Source: Algoriphagus algorifonticola (GTDB taxonomy: Bacteria; Bacteroidota; Bacteroidia; Cytophagales; Cyclobacteriaceae). Taken from it: a stretch of 64,000 nt of DNA. Made by a program: the position numbers and the translations under genes. Below the pieces are notes generated by a model that saw only the letters and a list, made by a program, of their open reading frames with translations, searched no databases and was not told the origin of the DNA. How positions within the stretch are numbered: the stretch's first letter is position 1; each line of letters starts with the position of its first letter. Positions 9,220 to 18,694 of this stretch are shown here, in pieces. The stretch covers positions 1 through 64,000 of the forward strand of contig NZ_VLOG01000053.1 of assembly GCF_007655305.1 (NCBI RefSeq), read 5' to 3'.

Positions 9220-9926
9220 TGGGCAATAGCTGGTTTCAGTTTCAGCAGTTTCGGGTGGAACAGGATCGCTGTGCCATGAAGATTTCTACCGATGCAGTCC
9301 TTTTAGGATCATTAGCGGAGGGGGAAGAGGTCAAAACTATTCTGGATATAGGAACTGGGACAGGTGTCATTTCTTTGATGTTAGCTCAGCGCTTTGAACA
9401 AGCACATATTTCTGCAATAGAGATTGATCAGGATGCCTTTGAGCAGGCTAAGATGAATTTTGAGCAAAGCATTTTTTCTGATAGGTTAGAAATTTCAAAA
9501 GGTGCTATTCAGGATTTGAAGAAGAAGTCCTCTTTCGATTTGATCGTATCAAATCCCCCATATTTCCCTGATCATTTGAAATCGACAGATTCCAAAAGAA
9601 ACCAAGCATTACATACAGACAGTCTATCATTTGAGGATTTAGCGAATTCAGTAGACCAGCTTTTGACTAAGGATGGCGCGTTTTGGGTGATATTGCCACC
9701 GCGCCAAATGGAAGAGTTAGAGTTGATTTTTTCCAAACTTGGTTTTAACTCTGGACAGGAAATACAGGTACAGGATAGACCGATCAAACCTATTCACAGA
9801 ATAGTGAGGTCCTTTCACAGGACTTTTCAGGAAAAGAGGCAAACTCGAATTTTCATAAAAGAAGATTCTGGGGACTATTCGGATATTTATAAAAGCCTTA
9901 TTTCAGGATTTTTATTAGGTTTTTGA
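9219..9926 (+). CDS. tRNA1(Val) adenine-37 N6-methyltransferase, TrmN6/YfiC-like
   Basis: A 235-aa SAM-dependent methyltransferase. Motif I is seen as LDIGTGTGVISLML and the catalytic N6-adenine motif as SNPPYF near residue 115, as in YfiC, which methylates A37 of tRNA-Val. The ATG at 9219-9221 overlaps the preceding stop by one base (TGATG), so this start is preferred to a TTG one codon upstream. No further gene is coupled downstream; a promoter for the next operon starts at 9988. Confidence 0.85.
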   Translation: MGNSWFQFQQFRVEQDRCAMKISTDAVLLGSLAEGEEVKTILDIGTGTGVISLMLAQRFEQAHISAIEIDQDAFEQAKMNFEQSIFSDRLEISKGAIQDLKKKSSFDLIVSNPPYFPDHLKSTDSKRNQALHTDSLSFEDLANSVDQLLTKDGAFWVILPPRQMEELELIFSKLGFNSGQEIQVQDRPIKPIHRIVRSFHRTFQEKRQTRIFIKEDSGDYSDIYKSLISGFLLGF

Positions 9927-9963
9927 AAGGATCGCGTTCAATAACTTAGGTTGAATGTTAAAT

Positions 9964-9986
9964 CCCTGAAAGATTCAGGTTCAGGG
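9964..9986. repeat. Inverted repeat between operons
   Basis: CCCTGAA (9964-9970) and TTCAGGG (9980-9986) form a 7-bp stem with a 9-base loop just before the -33 element of the next promoter. It lacks a following T run, so it may be a weak terminator or a regulatory hairpin. Confidence 0.4.
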
Positions 9987-9987
9987 G

Positions 9988-10017
9988 TTGTAATAAATAG
10001 GTATTTCTCTATTTTTG
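9988..10017 (+). promoter_or_regulatory. Bacteroidota-type promoter for the Kelch/TonB/DUF4249 operon
   Basis: TTG (9988-9990), exactly 19 bases, then TATTTTTG (10010-10017). This is a perfect fit to TTG-N19-TAnnTTTG, 26 bases before the first start codon. Confidence 0.8.
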
Positions 10018-10042
10018 GGGACTTATTAGCTACCCCAGTTTT

Positions 10043-11497
10043 ATGAAAAAAATTCTGTCTCTTTGCTGTTTGGCAATGCTTTTTTTGGGATGGGCCTGTA
10101 CCGAAGAAAATGAAACCACATTTGTAGTCACTGAAGAAATACTATATGCCAGTGGTGAACAAGTTCGACTTTTGGGAAGGGTAATCAGTAATCAATCCGT
10201 GCAGGTTCAGGATCATGGTTTTTACCTTTCTAAAGACCCTAATTTTGCATCCCCCATCATCATTTCTTTAGGGGCAAAGGATGGCCCGGGAAGGTTTATC
10301 GGGCAAGTATCTGATTTGGATGTCAATCAACTCTATTATGCCAAGTCATTTTTCAATTCTGGCACAGGAGATGAATTCGGAAATGTAGTTGAAGTCCGGA
10401 CTTTACCGGTTGGTTTGGAATCATTTAGTCCCGCTTTTGGAGCTACTGGACAAGAGATGACCATTATCGGAAGAAACTTCACCAAAGACACCAAAGTGTT
10501 TTTTGGCTCTGTGGAAGCTCAAATCATCAGCATTACCCTAGAAAGCAGAATTCGGGTAAGAATACCTGCCCCTAAGGATGGTGTGACGGTTCCTATCAAA
10601 ATTCAGGTTCAAAATAATGTAGTAGAGTTTCCTGAAAAATTTGAATATAGAGTAGGTACTTATGAATTGATCACCGCTTTTCCTCAGGAAATAAAGGTTT
10701 ACGACAATGTGTTTTTCCAGAGAAACTCAGGTCTTCATATAGGTTTAGGTTCTGAAAGAAGACTTTTTCAGTTAGAGTATTTCCAGCGATATGATATAGC
10801 AACTAAAACTTGGGATAGAGTGGAATTTCCCGGCTCTCCAAGATCTTTTGCTTTTTTCACGGACAACTATATTGGTGGAGGAACTGCCAGACTGGGCAAT
10901 CCCATTGTCATAAATTCCAGCTTTTGGAAGATTACAGACTCTGGTTTTGAACAATTGGGTGATTTACCTTTTGAAAGTAGGGAGTCTTTAGCTTTTGAAA
11001 TTAACTCCACGCTCTATGTTTTGGGAACTAAGCAAAGTAACGAGGCATCTTTTAGAAAGTATAATCCTGTAACTAAAGTTTGGAGTTTGCTAGGAACACC
11101 CCCTGAAAATTTCAATGCAGAAAATGCTCATTTTATCTATCAAGGGAGAGCCTACATAATTGGGAAAGATAAATCAGTTTGGTCCTATACTCCATCAAGC
11201 GATTCTTGGCAAATAGTTTCCAGTTATCCAGGTGGATTGGGTGATGGATATGGAATGGGCAGAGTAATTGGAGATAAGGCTTATGTTGGTCTTTATCGCA
11301 GATCTGATGAGCTATGGGAGCTTAACCTGAATACTATGACATGGAAGCCAAAAAATCCCATGCCAGGGTTGCCTCAGAGTATTTTGGTAGGACACTTCGT
11401 CAAAGATGGAGTTTTATATATCATGCGTGTCCCAGACATTACCTTGGCCGGATCATTTCCTATGAATATGTACAAATTTACACCTGAGGGATTTTAA
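10043..11497 (+). CDS. Lipoprotein with IPT/TIG and Kelch-like domains
   Basis: A 484-aa predicted lipoprotein: signal peptide with lipobox LGWAC (Cys19). An IPT/TIG domain follows near residues 130-205 (FSPAFGATGQEMTIIGRNF), and the C-terminal part from about 215 has repeated blade-like segments (YNPVTKVWSLLG, YTPSSDSWQIVS, LNLNTMTWKPKNPMP) typical of Kelch propellers. Likely anchored at the outer membrane. It is the first of three tightly spaced genes ending with a TonB-dependent receptor and DUF4249 protein, suggesting a surface binding or uptake module; the ligand is unknown. Confidence 0.8.
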   Translation: MKKILSLCCLAMLFLGWACTEENETTFVVTEEILYASGEQVRLLGRVISNQSVQVQDHGFYLSKDPNFASPIIISLGAKDGPGRFIGQVSDLDVNQLYYAKSFFNSGTGDEFGNVVEVRTLPVGLESFSPAFGATGQEMTIIGRNFTKDTKVFFGSVEAQIISITLESRIRVRIPAPKDGVTVPIKIQVQNNVVEFPEKFEYRVGTYELITAFPQEIKVYDNVFFQRNSGLHIGLGSERRLFQLEYFQRYDIATKTWDRVEFPGSPRSFAFFTDNYIGGGTARLGNPIVINSSFWKITDSGFEQLGDLPFESRESLAFEINSTLYVLGTKQSNEASFRKYNPVTKVWSLLGTPPENFNAENAHFIYQGRAYIIGKDKSVWSYTPSSDSWQIVSSYPGGLGDGYGMGRVIGDKAYVGLYRRSDELWELNLNTMTWKPKNPMPGLPQSILVGHFVKDGVLYIMRVPDITLAGSFPMNMYKFTPEGF

Positions 11498-11506
11498 GAT
11501 TTGACT

Positions 11507-13906
11507 ATGAAGCGACTTTTACCTCTTATACTTTTCTTGCTCACACATGTGGCTTTTACCCAAACCCAACCCAAAAGGGAGGTAGTAGGTAGAGATATAG
11601 GGCAATTGAAAAACATCAAAATCTCAGGACGGATAATGGATGAGATTACAGGCGAAGCACTGGTGGGCGCGACTGTTACAGTTCCTGAATTGAACATCAC
11701 GCGTATCACCGATTCCAATGGAGGGTTTGAGCTGGTCCTTGACCGGGCAGAATACAATTTGGAGTTTAGATATGTGGGATATGAAACCATCAAATATCCC
11801 ATTGTGGCTGTAGGAGATGGAAGAATGTCTATTCGAATGCTGCAAGAAGATTTTCAATTGGATGATGTGGTGATTTTCGGAAGAGATCCGGAGAAAAATA
11901 TTCGATCTACCGATATGGGAGCGATTACTTTGAGTATGAATTCCATCAAGGAACTCCCGCCATTCCTCGGGGAAGTCGATATTATTCGCTCTATGGCCAC
12001 ACTTCCGGGTGTTTCGCAAGTTGGTGAGGCAGCAGCAGGATTGAATGTCCGTGGAGGAGGAGCAGACCAAAACCTAATTCAGTTTGCCGGGGCTCCAATT
12101 TATAACCCAACTCACCTTTTTGGGCTCTTTACTTCTTTCAATGCGGATGTGGTGAATGATGTGACTTTGTACAAGTCTGTGATTCCCACTCGATATGGGG
12201 GCAGGGGTTCATCCATTTTGGATATTCTACCAAAAACCGGAAGTATTGACAAATGGGGAGGAGACTTGATGTTGAGTAATTTTTCTGGGAAAATAGGTGT
12301 CAATGGTCCCCTGATTAAAAACAAACTTTCTGTCAGGGGAGGCTTTAGAGGCTCCTATATCAATTGGTTTTTGGGTGCTTTGAGCAATCCTGACTTGAAT
12401 AATTCGCAGGCGAATTTTTATGATGGCAATTTGGTGATTTCAGCGCCTATTTCTGAAAACAATGAATTCACTTATAGCTATTACACCTCTTACGATGATT
12501 TTGCTTTTGCCTCAGATACTACAATTTCCTGGAAAAATAATTCTCACTCTCTTCAGTGGAAAAGCAAGTTTGGCGAGAAGTTGAGCTTGGAGGCTTTGGG
12601 TTATTATACCCAATATGATTACAGCATCTTTAATCGATCAGGGATCAATGATTTTGATTTGAATTCAGGAATTCAGGATTTCGGAATGAAGGCCTTCATG
12701 ACTTATCAGATTGGAGAAAATAATAGAGTGACTTTTGGCGGTGATTTCAAAGATTTGACTGTTCAGCCCGGTGAATTGATCCCCTCCAGCGAGCAGGAAT
12801 CCGGGATATTACCCAAAAAAGTGCAGGATGAATTTGGTAGGGAATCCGGGGTCCATTTTCAGCATGAATTGGAATTCGGAGAGAAAATTGGGATATCCTA
12901 CGGATTAAGGTATGACATGTATCAGTATTTGGGGCCAAGGACGGTGAGACAATATGCCGAAAACCAACCTAAATCTGAAGGATCAGCTATTTCGGAAAGA
13001 AGTTATGCGGATGGTGAAAACATCATTTCCTATGATGGACTTGGCCCTAGGGGCTCGATTCGCTACTCGCTTTCCAAATACAGCTCTATCAAAGCAGGAT
13101 ACAACAAGATGTATCAATTCATCCATTTAATTTCCAATACTGCTACCATCGCGCCGACAGATGTTTGGAAGTTGAGTGACGAGTTTTTGAATCCTCAAGT
13201 TGTAGATCAATACTCTTTGGGATTTTATAACAATTTCAAGGGTAATATTTTCGAGACCTCTATTGAGGTCTACTACAAGGACATTCAGAATGTAGTGGAA
13301 TATAAAGATGGTGCTAATCTAATTCTTCAAAATCATCTTGAAACAGAGCTTGTTCCGGCACAGGGCAGGGCTTATGGGATTGAGTTGTATGTGAAAAAGA
13401 ATTTGGGAAGATTGACAGGTTGGGTGTCCTATACCTATTCCAGAAGCTTGAGAAGAGTAATCACACCATTTGAGGAAGAAATGATCAACGATGGAGAATG
13501 GTTTGCTTCCAATTTCGATAAGCCTCATGACCTGACTTTGATAGGAAATTACAAGGTTTCCACCAATACCTCTATTTCTGCAACTTTCGGATACAGTACA
13601 GGGAGACCAGTTACTTTTCCTGAGGCCAAGTTTGATTACTCAGGGAATAATCTAGCTTTCTTTGACAGAAGAAATGAACAGAGACTTCCGGATTTCCACC
13701 GACTGGACCTTTCAGTGAATTTTAAGTTGAAAGGAAAAGGCAAGTTCTATGATGGTGATTGGACCTTCTCCGTGCTTAATGTGTACGGGAGAAGAAATCC
13801 ATTCTCTCTCTTTTTTGTGGATGAAGCAGGAGCACCTCCTCAAGCCCTTCGTTTGGCAGTGTTGGGAGTTCCTTTACCAAGTTTAAGCTATTCAATTAAG
13901 TTTTGA
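11507..13906 (+). CDS. TonB-dependent outer membrane receptor
   Basis: A 799-aa outer-membrane receptor. After a signal peptide (ending near FTQTQ) there is a carboxypeptidase-regulatory-like beta domain (KISGRIMDEITGEALVGATV), then a plug domain with LNVRGGGADQNLIQFAGAPI, then a long beta-barrel ending in aromatic Phe (YSIKF), as required for barrel insertion. The start is the ATG at 11507; an in-frame TTG two codons upstream is less likely. It is not of SusC length (about 1000 aa), being shorter and paired with a DUF4249 protein rather than SusD. It would import a ligand using TonB energy. Confidence 0.9.
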   Translation: MKRLLPLILFLLTHVAFTQTQPKREVVGRDIGQLKNIKISGRIMDEITGEALVGATVTVPELNITRITDSNGGFELVLDRAEYNLEFRYVGYETIKYPIVAVGDGRMSIRMLQEDFQLDDVVIFGRDPEKNIRSTDMGAITLSMNSIKELPPFLGEVDIIRSMATLPGVSQVGEAAAGLNVRGGGADQNLIQFAGAPIYNPTHLFGLFTSFNADVVNDVTLYKSVIPTRYGGRGSSILDILPKTGSIDKWGGDLMLSNFSGKIGVNGPLIKNKLSVRGGFRGSYINWFLGALSNPDLNNSQANFYDGNLVISAPISENNEFTYSYYTSYDDFAFASDTTISWKNNSHSLQWKSKFGEKLSLEALGYYTQYDYSIFNRSGINDFDLNSGIQDFGMKAFMTYQIGENNRVTFGGDFKDLTVQPGELIPSSEQESGILPKKVQDEFGRESGVHFQHELEFGEKIGISYGLRYDMYQYLGPRTVRQYAENQPKSEGSAISERSYADGENIISYDGLGPRGSIRYSLSKYSSIKAGYNKMYQFIHLISNTATIAPTDVWKLSDEFLNPQVVDQYSLGFYNNFKGNIFETSIEVYYKDIQNVVEYKDGANLILQNHLETELVPAQGRAYGIELYVKKNLGRLTGWVSYTYSRSLRRVITPFEEEMINDGEWFASNFDKPHDLTLIGNYKVSTNTSISATFGYSTGRPVTFPEAKFDYSGNNLAFFDRRNEQRLPDFHRLDLSVNFKLKGKGKFYDGDWTFSVLNVYGRRNPFSLFFVDEAGAPPQALRLAVLGVPLPSLSYSIKF

Positions 13907-13907
13907 G

Positions 13908-14975
13908 ATGAGAGTATTTAAAAAGCTTTTTTACGTCCTTTTGATGCTGCCTATGGCCTGCATTGATCCCTATGAAGTGGAAGTTGGGGAAGGGGAACAG
14001 TTGCTTACCATAGAGGGAATGATTACCACACAGCCGGGTAGACAGGTAATTCGACTGACTAGAAGTGCAACTTATGGTTCTGTATTTGAAGGGCTGATAC
14101 GGCCAGTCACAGGTGCTACGGTTATTGTAAGAGATGATTTGGGAAATGTAGTTTTTCTAGCTGAGTCAGCAAATGATAGAGGAGCTTATTTTACACCTGA
14201 AAATTTTGCTGCCCAGCTTGGACGAAGCTACACCTTGCAGATACAAACGCCAGATGGAACAGTCTATACTTCTTTTCCTGAGAAAGTAAATGCAGTGCCT
14301 GAAATCAATAATCTCAGTGTTCAGACTGTTCGGATTCCTGTAGAAGGAGAATTGAATGATAGATCAGGAGTTCAGTTGATAGCAGAGATCAATGATCCTG
14401 TGGATGAAAATAACTTCTACTTCTGGCGAAATGGGCCGTCAGTTTATGTTTTGGAGACCAGACCTGACCTATTTACCCCTCGACCATCTGATGCTAACCC
14501 AAGTCGTGATCCTCAGCCCAAACCTTGCTGTATTGCATGTTTTAGGTCTGAACAAGTAGGAAACCAAAGTATATTTATTGCCAACGATGATAATTTCAAT
14601 GGCTTGACTACCCGAATTCCAGTAGGATTTATTGAAGATGATGGCTTGCGCTTTGTCAAGACCTACCGGGTAGATGTGAGACAGATGAGCATTTCACAGG
14701 AAGCCTACCGCTTTCTCAGGTTGGTAAAGCAACAAACAGAAATCAGTGGTTCTGTCTTTGATCCTCCTCCTGCAAGTATTCGTGGCAATATGATTAATTT
14801 GGAAAACCCTGAAGAAGTGGTTTTAGGTTACTTTATAGTCGGTGCAGAGACTGTCAGAAGAATTTATATAGACCAGAATGATTTAACCTTCCGGCAAAAC
14901 AAAGCAATTATTCCCGATGATTGCAGGGAAGTTCCTGGAGCCCAACTCGCTCCGCCTGCTGATTGGAATCCTTAG
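13908..14975 (+). CDS. DUF4249 lipoprotein, TonB receptor partner
   Basis: A 355-aa predicted lipoprotein with a signal peptide and lipobox (LPMAC, Cys18). The start ITIEGMITTQPG-like segment (LLTIEGMITTQPGRQVIRLTRS) and an N-terminal beta domain fit DUF4249, a Bacteroidota family encoded next to TonB-dependent receptors. The segment PKPCCIACF near 203 is a Cys-rich patch. It starts one base after the receptor stop. The likely role is a surface lipoprotein assisting the receptor; this is inferred from position. Confidence 0.85.
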   Translation: MRVFKKLFYVLLMLPMACIDPYEVEVGEGEQLLTIEGMITTQPGRQVIRLTRSATYGSVFEGLIRPVTGATVIVRDDLGNVVFLAESANDRGAYFTPENFAAQLGRSYTLQIQTPDGTVYTSFPEKVNAVPEINNLSVQTVRIPVEGELNDRSGVQLIAEINDPVDENNFYFWRNGPSVYVLETRPDLFTPRPSDANPSRDPQPKPCCIACFRSEQVGNQSIFIANDDNFNGLTTRIPVGFIEDDGLRFVKTYRVDVRQMSISQEAYRFLRLVKQQTEISGSVFDPPPASIRGNMINLENPEEVVLGYFIVGAETVRRIYIDQNDLTFRQNKAIIPDDCREVPGAQLAPPADWNP

Positions 14976-15012
14976 TCTGAATTCCGGTCTATGGCTGGAA
15001 TTCAGATTTTTC
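14976..15012. terminator. Convergent terminator between DUF4249 and saccharopine dehydrogenase genes
   Basis: Perfect 10-base arms TCTGAATTCC (14976-14985) and GGAATTCAGA (14997-15006), followed on the plus strand by TTTTTC. The stop codon of the minus-strand gene (14989) lies inside the hairpin loop. Confidence 0.8.
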
Positions 15013-16323
15013 TTGGAATATGATCCCTCTTTTTCCCAACTCTTCCAGTATGGGTAGGTAGATTTCTGGGAGGATGGGTAGATGTAATCCGCTTAGTTTT
15101 ATTTTTCCATCCAAAAATAAATCCACCGCAATTGCGAGGGGTAATCCTACAGTTTTGGCCATGGCGGTGTAGGTCGAATCCTCTCCAAAGCAGACTAAAC
15201 TTGATGTGAGTACCTCTTTTCCTTGATCAGTTTCTAGTTCGAATAAATGTTGCATCACGATCATATCCCGATCTTCTTTCCCCAAAGCCCAGTCGATTTC
15301 CAAAATTGCTTGAAGTAAGGCGGCAGGACTTCCGGATGTTTTTGGCAGCTTTCGATCACTGAAAAAACCCAGCCATTGTAATTTTTCAAAGGTTGGGAAA
15401 TCCAAATCTTGGATCAACTCTCCTAATTTTTCTTCCACGGAAAGTTGAGGGTCATAGGGTAAAAATGCATTGATGAAATCCCGAAGCGTACTGTTTTCCG
15501 GGAAATTTACCTCGAAACTATCATCCGTCATCCCCAGCTGAACGAACACATTCCAAGCTTTGCAATAACCTGCCCTTCTCAATGTTCCTCTAAGTAAGGT
15601 TGGGATATTTTCAAGACCATAGACTTTTCTATAGCTTAAAGAATCCCGGTTGGCATAGCCATCAAAATCTCCCAATCCTTTAAAATGTATGGATTCAAGC
15701 CTCCTATAAAGGTTATGATAAGGAATGAATTTTAGATCTCCTTTTTCGACATAACGCGAAGTGCCTTGACCTGCCAACACCACATTTCTTGGGTTCCAGG
15801 TGAATTTATACTTCCAGGGATTATCTTCTGATTCAGGTGCAAGGAGTCCACCGCAGTAGGATTTGAAAGAGGTGATTTGATGTCCTTTTGACTTTGCTTC
15901 ATCAATAATTTTCATCGCAGACATGTGGTCTATTCCTGGGTCCAAGCCACATTCGTTCAGAAAAAACAATCCTTTTTCACTGATCTTTGAAGCCATTTTT
16001 TTCAAATCCTCAGATACATAAGAGGCGGAGAAAAAATGCTTTCCCAAATCCAAACAGTCTTTGGCAATCGTTGGGTGCATAAAGGCAGGAAGCATGGAGA
16101 TCACCAGGTCGGATTCCTGAATAAGCGATCTTCTTTTTTCAGGATCGGAAACATCCAAAGATTTTGCGAAAGTATTGGGGCGGTTTTTGAGCTTTTCCAA
16201 AGCTGCTTTTTCATCCAGGTCTGCTAAAATCAATTTCCTGTCTTTGTTTTGACAAGAGTCTGCCAGATAATCGATGAGGTAAGTGGAGGATTTTCCGCCT
16301 CCTAAAATCAGAATACTATGCAT
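14989..16323 (-). CDS. Saccharopine dehydrogenase-family reductase
   Basis: A 444-aa cytoplasmic oxidoreductase. It starts with a Rossmann fold (SILILGGGKSSTYLIDYL) and carries DLVISMLPAFMHP and FLNECGLDPGIDHMSAM, characteristic of saccharopine dehydrogenases/reductases of the LYS9 type, which work in the lysine-saccharopine pathway. In bacteria the enzyme may act in lysine degradation or in reversed direction; the direction here is unknown. It is monocistronic, divergent from cdd. Confidence 0.85.
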   Translation of the reverse strand: MHSILILGGGKSSTYLIDYLADSCQNKDRKLILADLDEKAALEKLKNRPNTFAKSLDVSDPEKRRSLIQESDLVISMLPAFMHPTIAKDCLDLGKHFFSASYVSEDLKKMASKISEKGLFFLNECGLDPGIDHMSAMKIIDEAKSKGHQITSFKSYCGGLLAPESEDNPWKYKFTWNPRNVVLAGQGTSRYVEKGDLKFIPYHNLYRRLESIHFKGLGDFDGYANRDSLSYRKVYGLENIPTLLRGTLRRAGYCKAWNVFVQLGMTDDSFEVNFPENSTLRDFINAFLPYDPQLSVEEKLGELIQDLDFPTFEKLQWLGFFSDRKLPKTSGSPAALLQAILEIDWALGKEDRDMIVMQHLFELETDQGKEVLTSSLVCFGEDSTYTAMAKTVGLPLAIAVDLFLDGKIKLSGLHLPILPEIYLPILEELGKRGIIFQEKSEFQP

Positions 16324-16434
16324 GAGTAAAATTTGAGTTCTCCTGATAAAACTCGCAGGAAAAAGGGAGAAATCCAGTTTTTGTTGAACAAATCATTAAT
16401 TTACTCGTTCGATTTCCCCCAAGCAATTCATTAC

Positions 16435-16914
16435 ATGCAAAAAATAGAGGTAAAAAGTTATTTAGAGATTCTGGATTTTTCAGATTTAGATCCACAAGAG
16501 CAGGCATTGGTGGAAAAAGCAAAGTCTATCAGTCAAGCTGCCTATGCTCCTTATTCTTCTTTTCGAGTGGGAGCGGCAGTTCTTTTAGAAAATGGGAATA
16601 TGCTTCAATGCAGTAATCAGGAAAATGTCAGCTTCCCCGCAGGAGTTTGTGCCGAGCAACTGGTTTTAGGCTATGCTGGAGCTAATTATCCGCAATCTGC
16701 TCCAATTATGATGGCAGTAGTAGCGCAAAGAGCGGGAGAGGATCAGTGGGCGGTAGTTTCTCCATGTGGTATCTGCAGGCAAACGATCAACGAAGTTGAA
16801 AACCGGTTTAATCAGGCCATAAAAATGCTTTTTTTGAGAGCTGATGGGAAAATCTACCGCATAGATGGAGTGGAAAATCTGCTTCCTCTTAAATTCAATG
16901 ATCTGAAAGGCTAG
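16435..16914 (+). CDS. cdd: Cytidine deaminase
   Basis: A 159-aa enzyme converting cytidine or deoxycytidine to uridine forms in pyrimidine salvage. The zinc-binding and catalytic motifs are present: C72-A-E74 and P-C111-G-I-C114, the three-cysteine pattern of the tetrameric type. The frame is open to 16333, but the ATG at 16435 gives a family-typical length and starts before the conserved AYAPYSSFRVGAA, so it is used. A TTG-initiated esterase follows 3 bases later. Confidence 0.92.
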   Translation: MQKIEVKSYLEILDFSDLDPQEQALVEKAKSISQAAYAPYSSFRVGAAVLLENGNMLQCSNQENVSFPAGVCAEQLVLGYAGANYPQSAPIMMAVVAQRAGEDQWAVVSPCGICRQTINEVENRFNQAIKMLFLRADGKIYRIDGVENLLPLKFNDLKG

Positions 16915-16917
16915 ATT

Positions 16918-17562
16918 TTGAAAAAAAGTATACGATTTGAATATGAGGCTCATTATGTAGTTTCCAAAGAGCCTGATTTTCGGGAAAAGGAAATTTGGTT
17001 GCTTTTCCATGGCTACGGGCAATTGGCTGAGTTTTTTATCAGAAAATTCCAGCCCTTTTTTGAGGAAAACCGATTATTTATAGCTCCGGAAGGGACTAAT
17101 TATGCTTATTTGAAGGATTTTCAAGGTAGAGTTGGAGCCAACTGGATGACTAGGCATGAGCGGGAAAAAGCGATTGAAAATAACCATCGATACCTAGATG
17201 AGTTAATGGAGTCATATCTCAGGAAATTTGAAAAGAAGCCAAAGATTAAGATTCTGGGTTTCTCTCAAGGTGCTGCAACTGCTACCAGATGGGCTAGCAG
17301 ATGGTCGGGTGAGGTGGATACTCTGATATTATGGGCAGGAGGTTTTGCGCATGACATGCAGTTAGAGGATGCAAGAGGTAAATTTTCCCAAACGGACTTG
17401 AAAATAGTTTTGGGTACTCAAGACGAACTGATTACTCCGGAAAGCATTGATAAGCAGGAGGAACTGATCAAAATTTTGGGGAAATCGATTGAAAAGATCA
17501 CATTTGAGGGAGGACATGAACTTGATACAGAAATTTTAAAAATGATGATGAAAGTCAAGTAA
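16918..17562 (+). CDS. Alpha/beta hydrolase, phospholipase/carboxylesterase-like
   Basis: A 214-aa hydrolase. It shows the oxyanion segment LLFHGYGQ, the nucleophile elbow GFSQGAA (Ser near residue 118), an acid in GTQDELITPE and a catalytic His in EGGHELD, the order expected for the phospholipase/carboxylesterase family. The start is a TTG at 16918 directly after the cdd stop, since no ATG is in frame nearby; the two are likely one transcript. The substrate is not known. Confidence 0.82.
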   Translation: MKKSIRFEYEAHYVVSKEPDFREKEIWLLFHGYGQLAEFFIRKFQPFFEENRLFIAPEGTNYAYLKDFQGRVGANWMTRHEREKAIENNHRYLDELMESYLRKFEKKPKIKILGFSQGAATATRWASRWSGEVDTLILWAGGFAHDMQLEDARGKFSQTDLKIVLGTQDELITPESIDKQEELIKILGKSIEKITFEGGHELDTEILKMMMKVK

Positions 17563-17605
17563 ATTGTTCCTAGTTTGGCGCATGATTTGTAACATTAAAA
17601 AATAA

Positions 17606-17636
17606 TTGATCCAGAATCTGACATTCGTTATTTTTC
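17606..17636 (+). promoter_or_regulatory. Probable promoter for the UPF0158-like gene
   Basis: TTG (17606-17608), 20 bases, TATTTTTC (17629-17636), one base off the TAnnTTTG consensus, 22 bases before the ATG at 17659. Confidence 0.45.
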
Positions 17637-17658
17637 TGAAAATATTTCAAAACCATCC

Positions 17659-18096
17659 ATGCTTTCGCTTACAGAAAAAGAGGTAGATTTCATTGCTGCC
17701 CAATTACTTAAAGGTATGGTCTGTTTTTACCAGATCGACAAAAAGAAAATCCACTTTATGCCTGATGATGAAGATTATTTCAACTATGATCTGACTCCTG
17801 ACGAAGAGGATATTTTAGACGAGATTGATGCTGAGCCGGATAATTTCGCGGAGTTTACCAAAATGGAAGTTCCTCAAGAGCATCAAGTCATGCAGGATTT
17901 CATTGATAGAAGGGTAAAAGAGAGAAATCTTGCCGAGGATTTGGTCAATGCACTGACCAAGCCCAAATCAATGACAGCATTTAAATTTTTGATTGATGAG
18001 TCCAAATACAGGGAAGATTGGGCTGAATACCGAAAGTCCAAATATCAGGATTGGGTCAAGGAACAAGTAGATAGTTTCAACTACGCAGAGAATTAA
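17659..18096 (+). CDS. UPF0158-like conserved protein
   Basis: A 145-aa acidic soluble protein with an early Glu/Asp-rich section (PDDEDYFNYDLTPDEEDILDEID) and a C-terminal section with FIDRRVKERNLAEDLVNAL and LIDESKYREDWAEYRKSK. The overall layout resembles UPF0158 proteins, which have no known function. It stands alone between a putative promoter and a strong terminator. Confidence 0.6.
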   Translation: MLSLTEKEVDFIAAQLLKGMVCFYQIDKKKIHFMPDDEDYFNYDLTPDEEDILDEIDAEPDNFAEFTKMEVPQEHQVMQDFIDRRVKERNLAEDLVNALTKPKSMTAFKFLIDESKYREDWAEYRKSKYQDWVKEQVDSFNYAEN

Positions 18097-18102
18097 AAGT
18101 AG

Positions 18103-18131
18103 CCGCCAAGATATCTTGGCGGTTTTCTTTT
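18103..18131 (+). terminator. Rho-independent terminator
   Basis: A perfect 20-base palindrome (CCGCCAAGAT/ATCTTGGCGG, 18103-18122) followed by TTTTCTTTTT, 6 bases after the UPF0158-like stop. Confidence 0.9.
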
Positions 18132-18174
18132 TGCCTGATTTTGAGTAGTTTCATAGGCTCTCAATTATTTTTCT

Positions 18175-18672
18175 ATGGAAACTGAAGCTAAGATTTTCAT
18201 TCGAAATCAACTGAACCCTGGAGATTTGGGGCAAATAGCCGCCCTGCACGGAAGAATTTATGCGGAGGAACATAATTTTGGTTTGGGTTTCGAAGCCTAT
18301 GTAATGGACAGCCTTTTGGAGTTTTACCGACAATATGATGCCAACCGCGATAAAGTCTGGGTGGTGGAGTCAGAAGGAAAAATGGTCGGATTTTTACTTT
18401 TGATGCATAGACAAGATGAACAGGCCCAACTCCGTTATTTTATCCTGGAAAAAACTTACAGAGGCATGGGTTTGGGAAAAAGATTAATGGAAGAGTGGAT
18501 GGAATTCTACAAAGAAAAAGGGTACAGAGGAGCTTACCTTTATACTACCTCAGGCTTAGACCCTGCCATTAGTCTATATGAGCGTTATGGTTTCAAAAAA
18601 GTTTCTCAAATGAAATCCAGAAATTTTGGGGTTCATCTTTTGGAGATGCTTTATAGGCTTTATCCTTCTTAG
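18175..18672 (+). CDS. GNAT-family N-acetyltransferase
   Basis: A 165-aa GCN5-related acetyltransferase. The acetyl-CoA-binding motif A is seen as YRGMGLGKRLMEEWMEF (about 104-120) preceded by the strand LRYFILEKT, and motif B ends ISLYERYGFKKV. The acceptor is unknown. Its final codons are 22 bases ahead of the next gene. Confidence 0.85.
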   Translation: METEAKIFIRNQLNPGDLGQIAALHGRIYAEEHNFGLGFEAYVMDSLLEFYRQYDANRDKVWVVESEGKMVGFLLLMHRQDEQAQLRYFILEKTYRGMGLGKRLMEEWMEFYKEKGYRGAYLYTTSGLDPAISLYERYGFKKVSQMKSRNFGVHLLEMLYRLYPS

Positions 18673-18694
18673 GCTATTTTCTTATCTTACCTCC

